Part shown: in pieces, positions 35,102-45,298 of the stretch | Layout of the letters: each line of letters starts with the position of its first letter | Position numbering within the stretch: position 1 is the stretch's first letter | Source of the DNA: Sipunculus nudus | Taxonomy: Eukaryota; Annelida; Sipuncula; Golfingiida; Sipunculidae | Direction: 5' to 3' | NCBI GenBank assembly: GCA_026874595.1 | Contig: CM049307.1 | Location: 75,928,643 to 75,992,642, forward strand | DNA length: 64,000 nucleotides | Position numbers and translations under genes: made by a program | The notes under the pieces: model-generated | The model's database searches: none | What the model was told of the DNA's origin: nothing | What the model saw: the letters and a program-made list of their open reading frames with translations, nothing else

Positions 35102-35482
35102 AGGCATGATAGTATGATTTGCATGGGAATATAATTATTATTATTGGCTCTCATATTCTCTGTGTCAAATGTTTGATTATTCCTTCAAACGTATGTACAC
35201 CGCAGTGTTTCGTCACTGCACCCAAAACACCCTGGCTGAGTATGATTCCCCTTAGTGCCACCAGGTGGCAGCAACCACGCTATCAAAATGGCGACCTCCT
35301 TCACCGTCTGAACCGACATCAACACGAATCACTCGCGTACGACTTTAAAATAGATAATTACGCATCCATATTTCATGAAAAGATTCCCCAAATGATTATT
35401 TATCGAATGGAATGAATATTCAGTTTCGCTGTTGAGGTTAAGTAGGTCTTTCGTGGTGTTTCGTCAAAAATTACCCAAAACA

Positions 35483-35950
35483 CCGGTGTTTTTGGTGTTT
35501 CGGGAGACCGTTATGGAGGGGCTGCAGCAGGACTCTGGCGTATAAGAGAAGGGGCCCCACTTCACCACTTGGAACTGAAACCAACGAGATGTTAGGTCTA
35601 CCGGTGTTTTTGGTATTTCGGGAGACCGTTATGGAGGGGCTGCAGCAGGACTCTGGCGTATAAGAGAAGGGGCCCCACTTCACCACTTGGAACTGAAACC
35701 AACGAGATGTTAGGTCTACCGGTGTTTTTGGTATTTCGGGAGACCGTTATGGAGGGGCTGCAGCAGGACTCTGGCGTATAAGAGAAGGGGCCCCACTTCA
35801 CCACTTGGAACTGAAACCAACGAGATGTTAGGTCTACCGGTGTTTTTGGTATTTCGGGAGACCGTTATGGAGGGGCTGCAGCAGGACTCTGGCGTATAAG
35901 AGAAGGGGCCCCACTTCACCACTTGGAACTAAAACCAACGAGATGTTAGA
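35483..35950. repeat. 118-bp tandem array, four copies
   Basis: Units start CCGGTGTTTTTGGT at 35483, 35601, 35719 and 35837. Copies 2-4 are almost base-identical. 118 is not a multiple of three, so the recurring open frames are not a repeat protein. Confidence 0.9.
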
Positions 35951-36439
35951 CTCCTCCTTAAATTTTTAAATGTAACGAGAATAATAGAGAAGTCAGTCCG
36001 CAAAGAGGAGAATGTGAAAATGTCTTTAAAAATTCTGTTAATCCACGTTTTGTACGGAATAATAAAAGCGACCTTAAGCGCCTCAGCCAAAATAACAGAC
36101 TCGTCAGACTAGCGATTGACAATATAAGCTTCCAGGTGTAGAGGAACGAAAGACCCACTAGCATGCACTTATAGTTATATTTTCAGAATATATCTGGAAA
36201 AGAACAAATGAATAATTATCCGGGATGACGAACCTTTCCTTAAAGCTTAATAGAGGGGAAACAAACGTATACAAAACCCGATTACTCAATATACATGCCG
36301 TGCCCATTTCCCTACAGAAAAAAAAAATCCTTTTCTTTTTGTTGTAAAAAGTTCGTTTGTGTTACGTAGCTGTCAGCACTCCCTTTGCCCCTTCCTCCTC
36401 TAATGTGACAAGACATCTTACATCTTAACTAAAAATCTG

Positions 36440-36735
36440 CATTCTACGGAATGCAAGGCTCTTGAGTCCCTATTGTGGGATACGCCCAAAACCATATTTG
36501 TATTCACCTATTCTTCCAATATTCCCAGGTTCTTCCGTGCATAAGTGATCTTACATTTGTGACTATTCCTGACTTGATGACTTTCCTGAATCCGGATCAT
36601 GTGCCGGATCCACATTCAGTTACCTATTCTAGAAATGTTTTGAAAATCTCATGAGATTCCGTTCTCGACTGCGTGAACACTGTTGTGAACAAAGACACAC
36701 AAAGACAAACACGAACGGTGATGAGCGGAGGCAAT
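36440..36735 (+). repeat. Dispersed repeat, copy 2
   Basis: Same block order as 28766-29060: GCATTCTACGGAATGCAAGG, TATTCCCAGGTTCTTCCGTG, CCTGAATCCGGATCATGTGC, CATGAGATTCCGTTCTC and an AAAGACACACAAAG end. Confidence 0.55.
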
Positions 36736-36764
36736 AATGGCATTGTGTAGGTGTATTAATCATC

Positions 36765-37450
36765 AGTTGTCCCACATGCGGCGTATTTTCCTTTGTTTTA
36801 ACTGTACGTTCAAATCTGCTTGCATCACAGGGTCATGAAAAGTGACCATGCAAGTGAAGTTGCATGGCGACTTTCCAAATATGGAAAAGAACTGGTGCGT
36901 AGCCATAAAAAAATGACACGCGTGACCTTCGACCAAGGAGGCGGGGTACGTGGTAAAAATTAGTTATAGCCCAATGAAATGTAAAGCAAGCCATGAGATT
37001 TGCTTGGCTTGTGTCAATCATGGCAGGCGAGCCTCGCCTGCCATGACACGCAAGCCTCGCAAACCTCACGGCTTGCATTACATTTCATTGGGCTATAACC
37101 AATACTTGTTCCACATGCGGCGTATTTCCCTTTGTTCTGTCTGTACGTTCAAATCTGCTTGCATCACAGGGTCAACTCATGAAAAGTGACCATGCAAGTG
37201 AAGTTGCATGGCGACTTTCCAAATATGGCAAAGAACTGGCGCGTAGCCATAAAAAAAATGACACGCGTGACCTTCGACCAAGGAGGCGGGGTAAGTGGTA
37301 AAAATTAGTTATAGCCCAATGAAATGTAAAGCAAGCCATGAGATTTGCTTGGTTTGTGTCAATCATGGCAGGCCTAAACGGCTCGCCTGCCATGTGACAC
37401 AAGCCTCGCAAACCTCACGTCTTGCATTACATTTCACTGGGCTATAACCA
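36765..37450. repeat. Tandem duplication of a hairpin-bearing unit (339 bp)
   Basis: CACATGCGGCGTATTT starts at 36773 and 37112. Each unit ends in a near-perfect inverted repeat whose arms begin TAGTTATAGCCCAATGAAAT and end ATTTCATTGGGCTATAACCA (36961-37100 and 37306-37450). The arms are about 67 bases around a short CGAGCCTCG loop. Confidence 0.8.
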
Positions 37451-37627
37451 ATACTTGACTGACGTATTGTTCAATTAAGAACGCATATTGAATCGGAAAG
37501 CTCAGGATTTTATATGTAATGTATCCACAACCCCCCCCCCCCTCCCATACAGTGTCACAAGATCAACTGACAGTAACATCAACCATGTAATAGTAAAAAT
37601 AGTATGAACATCTTCCTAACCTAAACT

Positions 37628-37987
37628 AAGGCCCCTTTTCCATGCGCGCGGAAACGCGCGCGTTTCCGCGCGCGAAAAAAATCGCGCAAGTGTAAATCAG
37701 GTATACCTTTTCCATGCAGGCGGAAACGCGCGCGTTTCCGCGCGCGTGTGAAATGAACATCGTGCGATGCGCGATTTTTCAGCGCGCGTTTCCGCGCGCG
37801 GAAAAATCGCACCAGTGTAAATCATGTGTCCCTTTTCCATGTACGCGGAAACGCGCGCGGGTGAGCCTGCTTGTGGAGGTCAAGGACGCGAATGCAGTCT
37901 GATTGAGGACGCCCCAGCATAGGCCTCTATCATGCATGGCGACAAGTCATACTTTACTGCTGTTCTGCTTGTCTACTTTAATGCATG

Positions 37988-38036
<49 letters not shown>

Positions 38037-38401
38037 AACATATATATGTGCGGCGAGGGTTTTAAATATCTTATTACCGACTGCGGTAGTTAGTAATCTC
38101 ATATATAGCCTATATACGACCCCCGCCCTCCTGTCAATAGCACACTACCGTAATAAAAACTATACGTTCCTGCAAATATAATGAAATTTTAAATGTATAC
38201 ATGCATAAACTGAACAGACACATGCTTGACATGATGCCGGGAAGGCTGTAGGACGGTTAATACCTTTTGAAAACAGGTCACGCGAAGGGGGAATTCTGCG
38301 AAAACGCGCGCGTTTCCGCGCAAATGGAAAAGCTCAATTCAGCGCGATTTTTTCAGCGCGCGGAAACGCGCGCGTTTCCGCGCGCATAGAAAAGGGGCCT
38401 T
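37628..38401. mobile_element. MITE with long CGCG-palindromic inverted ends
   Basis: The left end AAGGCCCCTTTTCCATGCGC runs into GCGGAAACGCGCGCGTTTCC. The right end is its inverse, finishing GCGCATAGAAAAGGGGCCTT. ACT flanks both ends (37625-37627, 38402-38404). The GCGGAAACGCGCGCGTTTCC motif recurs internally near 37728 and 38302. A (TA)n tract sits at 37990-38036. There is no transposase ORF. A three-base duplication would fit a PIF/Harbinger-type mobiliser. Confidence 0.75.
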
Positions 38402-38576
38402 ACTCTCATCATGCGACAAGTTGGCATAATTCTCATAATTGATATATATGTTACATAAAAAAAGGTTATCAATAACGAATGCATCATATTTTACTGATGA
38501 GTTAATATCGCATATACAATTGTTGTGTACTTTAACAATGAAGAGACACCGAAGTTATATCTCGTTTTTTTTTTTC

Positions 38577-38782
38577 TTAAGAAAGCTGGCACGTTTCCCC
38601 AACACATGATGGTGGAGTGAGAACGACGGACGGGTCCAGTTTGTAGGGGCGGTCAGCTCCAAGGAGTTGCATGGCGTTTAGGAATTCTCTCTGAAAGATA
38701 TCGAGGATCTTCTCCACCCCCTCCTGACCGCTGTGGGCGAGTCCGTACCAGACGGGACGACCGATAAACACTGCCCGCGCAC
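38577..38782 (-). CDS. Gene B exon 5 (terminal)
   Basis: Acceptor TTGGCAG, then [20 protein letters not shown] to [13 protein letters not shown] and a tail [12 protein letters not shown]. The CVGxxC motif is shared with C and D. No PTS1. Confidence 0.88.
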
Positions 38783-41700
38783 CTGCCAATGAAGCCTGCA
38801 TTATAGTTACAAGTTATAGCGACCGTCGCTAATACATATTTTTATCTTGTTAAAATATATGATTATTTTCACAGTGGGTTGCAGAGGAAGGACCTCCCAC
38901 ATAGCGAAGTACCACACTCGGACGTGTACTCACACAAAATGGGGTGGATATTCCCGCGCAATATGTCAAAGGGATCATACATTAAGATCAGATCAAAGAG
39001 TTAGAAACAATCGACAGTCAAAAACCTGACATTTAAAACACTTTGAATAGACCAAAAACAGCCTATCACAGAGCGTGTTAGGAAATATACAACACTTCGT
39101 CCATGAAGCCAAAACAAACAACGCCTGAGAACACAAAGTGTATATTCAAAGCGATGGATAATAATAAAAATAATAACAACAATAATAATAATAAACTAAT
39201 AGCAGTGCTGCCATACGGCAATGTCGATACATTGTAGTTTAGAAGAGTATTTAACGTCAAAGCTATTCCACTTACATCCTTGTACACTTTAAAGGAAGCC
39301 TACCAAGAGCGATGGCTCTAGCAACGTCCATGCCTGTCCGTATCCCTCCGTCCATGTACACCTCCACACTTCCGTTAACCGCCGCCACCACCTCACTCAG
39401 AACGTCAATGGTCGCAGGAACACCGTCTAGGACTCTACAAATATATTTTGCATGTTTATTTCAGTGTGTTAATTTTATGTTAAACATTTCCGACATTTAA
39501 AAAAGTAGGCTCGGGAAAATAATCTTATCTATATTTGGATCCTGATACCGTAATAAAAAGAATTACATGAACGCTTGGTGTTAACTGTGCAACTTTACAA
39601 GCTTAGCTTGTAAAACAGATGACTTTATGTACACCCATATATGCTGAGAAACCTAAACTGTCGAATTATAACCTAACATCATTCAATTTAAATGTTAATA
39701 TTTGCTGATTTTTAAATGACATTAATATTATCATTCACATATCATTAATTCATATCATTTACAGCATGGAACAAAAATGTAACGGATTGTTTTACATGTA
39801 CATCAATTAGGATATGCTAATGTGAGATATATATTACATTTATCTTATGTATGTATACCTATGGTGTTGTCATCCAGCTTGAAATAATGTTTGTAAGGTT
39901 TGCTTGTGATTGGAGATGTCATAAATAATGAGATGCGTATGGATCGTCCCAATGCATCCGTACTGCTTTGATCTGTTGTTTATATATAGGAATGGCACTC
40001 TCCAGACATGGTGTCGCCATGTTTTTAGTTTCTCATTTTCTCATTTGAACGGGAGTTCAATGATTTTGGCGGGGTTCAGAGTGATATCAGAAATGCATTT
40101 TACGAAGCTGTTATCATTTATCCTTACCGAGCGCCGTGATTTGAAACCATTATTGCGTCCACACCGGCTTGGACCGCCATCTTTGCATCTTCGCCCCGCA
40201 GGATACCTTTAGCGATGATTGGTAGCGTAGTCTGACTCCGTAACCATGACAACTCGGCCCAGTCCTGTCCTGGGTTTACTAACCTTCTCTCAAAGTCCCA
40301 GGTATTATTTGGAAAATTTGGACTCGTTATCTCTTTTGGCCGTCTGGCTAGTCCTTTCATTGATGTGTATCTCACACCCGGCATAGGACGATCGACTGTT
40401 ACAACCAAACCTGTGAAGCCGAGCTCCTCTGCCCTCCGAACGAAATTCAGCGTCATCTCGCGGACTCCAAATAAGTAAATCTGCTGCCAGTGTTTACCAC
40501 CAGGTGCCGCTGCTGCGATGTCCTCCATTTTAATTGAAGCATAAGCACTGTATGTGGCGATCACATTCTTTTCCCTGGCTGCCAATGCTGTGGCGTTTTC
40601 TCCGGCTGGATTTGCCCATCTGGAACATACATTGGCTTGTGTTGCAACAACTATTAAAAAGACGATGCGACTTAGGCTGTTCGGCAATCCGCTGAGACCA
40701 CAGACCGACACCAACGGCATGAAGTTTATTATTTAGAAAGCAACCAAAAAACTTGATCTACATTTCTTTCTCGTGCAATACCTTTCGTGGATAATTCACT
40801 GAACTTCACCGAAACGTTTTTGATATGCATGAACATATCATACTATCCACTCATAAATTATGGTAACTTGTGCAAACATGTCAAAATCTCTGTGTATCAG
40901 TCTGACCAGACAATTTACTTAAGCAAACACGACAAACCTGTGTGTATCAGTCTGACCAGACAATTTACTTGTGCAAACATGTCAAAATTTCTGTGTATCA
41001 GTCTGACCAGACAATTAACTTATGCAAACATGACAAACCCGCGTGTATCATTCAGACCAGACAAATAACTTATTCAACTTGTGTATCAGTCTGACCAGAC
41101 AATTTACTTATGCAAACATGTCAAAATCTCTGTGTATCAGTCTGACCAGACAATTAACTTATGCAAACATGACAAACCCGAGTGTATCATTCAGACCAGA
41201 CAAATAACTTATGCAACTTGTGTATCAGTCTGACCAGACAATTTACTTATGCAAACATGTCAAAATCTCTGTGTATCAGTCTGACCAGACAATTAACTTA
41301 TGCAAACAGGACAAACCTGTGTGTATCATTCAGACCAGACAAATAATTTATGCAAACATGACAAACCTGTGTCTATCAGTCTGACCAGACAATTAACTTA
41401 TGCAAACATGACAAACCCGCGTGTATCATTCAGACCAGACAAATAACTTATTCAACTTGTGTATCAGTCTGACCAGACAATTTACTTATGCAAACATGTC
41501 AAAATCTCTGTGTATCAGTCTGACCAGACAATTAACTTAAGCAAACATTTCAAAATCTCTTAGTATCAGTCTGACCAGACGATTCCCTTATATTAACATG
41601 ACAAACCTGCCTGGCTGTGTGTATCAGTCTGACTAGACCATTCCCTTATGTTAACATGACAAACCTGCCTGGCTGTGTGTGTCAACATGACAAACCTGCC

Positions 41701-44700
41701 TGGCTGTGTGTATCAGTTTGACCAGAACACTCAACTTATGTAAACATGTCATGTATTGATACAGGAGACTCAAGTTTATGACATCATATTGTGTTTCTAA
41801 ATACGTACTTGTGGAAAGCCGTTGGAGAAATGCCGATTGGGCATGAGACCACGTGACCGAGTATGGTTGTGGTGGTGTTGGCGTCCGCCACACCTCGGAG
41901 CATGTGCGGCAGCAGACGATACCTGGAGAACGCCGCCACGTTGTCTCTGAGCGTGTTCTCCGTGGTGGCACCTTGTTCCACGTAGTTCCAGGCATTTCTA
42001 CTCAGGGTTCGTTTCGCAGAATCTCTGAAGTCGAACACGTTCACAATTCGAGTTTGCTGCTCTTCTGTCCCTGGTGACTGCAAGAAGATAGAATGCATTG
42101 GATATAATCTAAAAGGACATCTTTGCTGTTTGTATATCACAATAAGATATTTGATCCGCACTGAAGTTCATTCCAGTCAGGGCTACTTGATCCTGTGGAT
42201 CAATTATGTTAAATGGGTAAAGGTATATCAATTAAGAAAATTATGTAAATGTAAAAACATATTTCACGCCATGTGTATCACCTCAGCCAAGGAGGTCATA
42301 GTTTCACCCATTTTTTTATGACTGGATCCTGGAATAATTACTGAGCATTCCCTTGAAATTTTGTGAAGGAATGAATGGGTTAGAGAAGACCCACCATCAA
42401 ATTCTAATGAGATCCGGATAAAGGGGTGCATCTAGTGTGATCATTTCGTATTGGCGGAGGTAACGCAATTATTAACGGCCTTTCTACCTTTTTCTTGTCA
42501 ACAAAAGTCTTGGATTATTTCCTCACGTGTAGTTGCCAGGAAAACTCAAACACAAAACAACTGACGCCCTTGTTACTCAGTATGCATATACCACGGCGGA
42601 ATGCGCAGCATAAAAATCTCCTTAGAAGATATTTTCGTCCGAAGAATGAACAACAGATGACTCTGATAAGATATATTGTACATATCCACACCTGTAACTT
42701 AAATATCCTACTGAGTCTTCTTTTCTATTAACCAGAATAACGACTGCGCGTTGGTCAGTTGTTTTGTTCCTGGTTTTATCCAATCTTTTTACACATGCAC
42801 TGATGATTATTATAAAGGAGATAAATGAGAGATATATGATTTTTTTTATTTATATTTGTACATGTACATCAACAGGAGGATAATTAAGTTCGGTCATGTT
42901 AATTTGCTTTGTTTGGATTTGTTCCCATGCACCCTTGCGAGGATGCACAAACACTTTATGATCTTTTGAATTGCTATTAATTGGGTTCATGTAGAGGCAA
43001 CGGTCAGACCCGATTTTATCGTATAAGAAGATAACTAGTTATAGGCAAAACAATTTTTTTTATAAATCTAGTGATTTGGGCGCAGGCCTGCGTGTATTGT
43101 GAACTTGTCGAGAGAATAGCCTCTTGGAACGGAAAGGACATAATGTATTGTAGTAGCATCTACATGAAACTGATTCTTTCATGTTTATTGAGTGGGCGGT
43201 CAGTTCAGGAATGACTGTTCACTAATGAAAGTGTTAAGCTGCCCCGTGAATATGATGAATGTGTATCTTTTCAACATCGAAATGTATGAGGATGTCAACA
43301 TACTGTTCTTGGGTGCTCGGTGTTATGCAGTGGTTACATGGTTCTGTCAATGCTATTTGGAGGGACAGGGACAATCATTTTAAAAATCTGTTAACCTGTC
43401 ACAAGAGGTTATCTTGGCCTGATGTGATCAGTAGTGGCTGTATATCCTTTTTTTCAGTAGTGACATAAAATCCTCAGAGCGAGCGCCAAACCTGTAAACG
43501 AGAACTGACAACCATTTGGATTTATGACCGTCTCCTGTGGGACTTGACCTCGGTGTAGTTATGAACCTTCTGGAACTGACATTTGGACTATGTACCAGAG
43601 GCGGTTGTGTAAGAATTTGTTCTTCTGAACTATGAATATTTGTTGAACATGTTTGCAAAGGTTCCTTGTTATTCTGCGGGAAGTAACATATAAATAGTGT
43701 CACGGAATGTCCATATGTGCTGCGTTTTTCTACACAAAGTGAAGGGGAACGGTTAACAAAATTCTTTTGTTTAGGCCAAAAATAAAATCTATGGTTCTCA
43801 GGGACCGCCCGGGTCGATTTTAATCCCCCGCATCAAAAATTTTTATTTTTATTTTCATCTTTCAAGAAGAAAATATTATACAGTTTTGATAAGATTTCCT
43901 GCGGTATGTGGTGCATTTACCCGTTTAGCAAAAAAATCTATTATTTTCATGCTTTGCCCTGATCATATGACATTTTTATTGAAACATACAAAAAAGGTAA
44001 AAATAAACTATCGCCCGCCCGCACGGATTTCTGAAAAAAAGGGCCTGAGAACCATACCTTTTTTTGGCCTTTGTCCATTGTGAAAAGACAAATCATTGGT
44101 ATTTTCTCATTACTGATATGTTTTAAGGGGATCCTCTTCAATCACACTGAAGAGTACTGTAGCATGATTATGTGATGATGTAATGCATGCACCGCGCTAG
44201 CTGGCCCGTGTAACCAGTGGCCAAGACCGGCCCCCAATACCCGTGATAACATAAGTGATGCAAATTAGCCACAAGTGGTTCTAGCATGTATAATGCACCT
44301 GGCGGGGGAGATTCGGGTAACGGTCATGCAGCGTGATGAGGGACAGAAGTGGGCGATAATGGAAAAAAAGCTATTTTGTGTAGGGCCTGGATGTGAGGTC
44401 AAGGTAAAAAAAATATTAGGTGCAAATCTTTCACCTAGGACTGATGTCTCCAAAGGTCAGTTTTTGATAAATCAGCCATATTTTATCTTGCGAAAACACG
44501 GAGAAAGGGAAGAAAAAATTTAAGGGGGGGGGGGAAGAAAAAACTTGTAATCAATGGGGAGGAGGGGGACTGAGAAAGTTCACCCAAAATATTTTGACCC
44601 ATATATTAATGTAGAAATGAACTCATCAATCCTAAAAGGCCCCCCCCCCCCCGTAGTGGCGGCTTTATAAAATACTGGAGTAAAAACTGTAAAATCCATC

Positions 44701-45037
44701 TCTCGCAAATCTAGGCAACCGGTTTTCTATAGGTGAAGGTAAACCCTGGCCTTGTTACACAGTGGCCACAAATCATGTGGTATTTAATGCCATGAATTCC
44801 ATATCATAACATGTGAGAACTCCGAGGACTCTGTTGTCTCTTCAGTGATAGATGATACCAATAATAGATATTCCTTACGTCTTAAACGACGAAATATATC
44901 AAATATAATTAGTATTTTATTATAAGTATAGTGATATAAAATATAAGTACAGTTATTATTTTGGCACCAACAGAGAAATTTTCCCCTTTCAAACTCGGCC
45001 TTTACTAAAACTTAATAAACCACTCAGATCAATAGTT

Positions 45038-45090
<53 letters not shown>

Positions 45091-45298
45091 ATAATAATAA
45101 TAATAATAATAATAATTCAATCTACACAGAACAGATGTATGTATATATTTGAACGCGGGTGTGAATGTACATAGGCCCTACCGGCTGGCTGCTAGAATGG
45201 TTCGTCCTGACCAGCAACACAACAACTGAGACCAGATTGGTGACCAGGAGAACACATGACAGAACGGCGAGGAACACAAGTAGCCGTGTTACATCCAT
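38577..45298 (-). CDS. Gene B: membrane-anchored 2-hydroxyacid oxidase, canonical active site
   Basis: Five exons (45298-45182, 42077-41809, 40619-40128, 39434-39304, 38782-38577) join in frame to 404 codons. Human HAO1 is about 370, so there is an N-terminal extension and a short tail. Exon 1 encodes [15 protein letters not shown] and a following hydrophobic stretch, a single membrane segment at residues about 5-30. The FMN-dependent oxidase barrel follows. All six catalytic positions of spinach glycolate oxidase are present: Tyr24 (WNYVEQG), Tyr129 (QQIYLF), Asp157 (TVDRP), Lys230 (IIAKGIL), His254 and Arg257 (SNHGAR). It is the paralogue most likely to be active, making a 2-oxoacid and H2O2; substrate unknown. 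Sequons NTT, NAT and NNT fit a lumenal or outside location. The tail [10 protein letters not shown] is not a peroxisomal signal. Start chosen to match gene C; an upstream in-frame Met lies ten codons earlier. Confidence 0.88.
39304..39434 (-). CDS. Gene B exon 4
   Basis: 131 bases, acceptor TTGTAG and donor [19 protein letters not shown] then a [13 protein letters not shown]-type FMN phosphate strand. The first base completes Arg257 with exon 3. Confidence 0.88.
40128..40619 (-). CDS. Gene B exon 3
   Basis: 492 bases, acceptor TGTTCCAG and donor CG|GTAAGG. It carries [23 protein letters not shown] (Tyr129 kept), [12 protein letters not shown] (Asp157), [12 protein letters not shown] (Lys230) and VSNHGA(R). 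Confidence 0.9.
40865..41750. repeat. Compound minisatellite in gene B intron 2
   Basis: About 15 copies of TATCAGTCTGACCAGACAAT, spaced by 30-40 variable bases with TTATGCAAACATGTCAAAAT or ATGACAAACC. A higher-order pattern of about 120-180 bases is visible. It lies wholly between exons 2 and 3. Confidence 0.85.
41809..42077 (-). CDS. Gene B exon 2
   Basis: 269 bases, acceptor TTCTTGCAG and donor AA|GTACGT. It starts [17 protein letters not shown], then [17 protein letters not shown] (Tyr24 kept), then [18 protein letters not shown]. Confidence 0.88.
42277..42470 (+). repeat. Dispersed repeat remnant in gene B intron 1
   Basis: CACCTCAGCCAAGGAGGTCA to GTATTGGCGGAGGTAACG with a GATCCGGATAAAGG core. 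I have the impression that similar short repeats occur in other marine invertebrates; that is recollection, not a search. Confidence 0.4.
43774..44068. mobile_element. About 300-bp MITE-like inverted-end element
   Basis: GGCCAAAAATAAAATCTATG then GTTCTCAGGGA at the left is mirrored by GGGCCTGAGAACCATACC then TTTTTTTGGCC at 44041-44069. It contains GACCGCCCGGGTCGATTTTA. No clear target duplication. It lies in gene B intron 1. Confidence 0.6.
45038..45116. repeat. (TA)n followed by (AAT)n microsatellite
   Basis: An alternating TA tract at 45038-45086 passes directly into about nine AAT units, just beyond the exon 1 donor of gene B (inside intron 1). Confidence 0.9.
45182..45298 (-). CDS. Gene B exon 1 (membrane anchor)
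   Basis: 39 codons ending CAG CCG|GTAGGG in phase 0. Arg at position 5, then about 24 hydrophobic residues including [15 protein letters not shown], then Arg-Thr-Asn-His and serines. The core VLLVTNL.SV.VLL is shared with gene C exon 1, which supports it as homologous coding sequence rather than a chance ORF. The intron to exon 2 is about 3.1 kb. Confidence 0.75.

Noticed and set aside
35471-35922. Three overlapping frames suggesting a repeat protein
   Set aside because: The unit is 118 bases, so the frame shifts each copy; there is no start or splice context.
40865-41750. CRISPR-like pattern of 20-base repeats with spacers
   Set aside because: The spacers are themselves repetitive, the repeats are imperfect, and the array lies inside an intron of a eukaryotic gene. 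It is a compound minisatellite.
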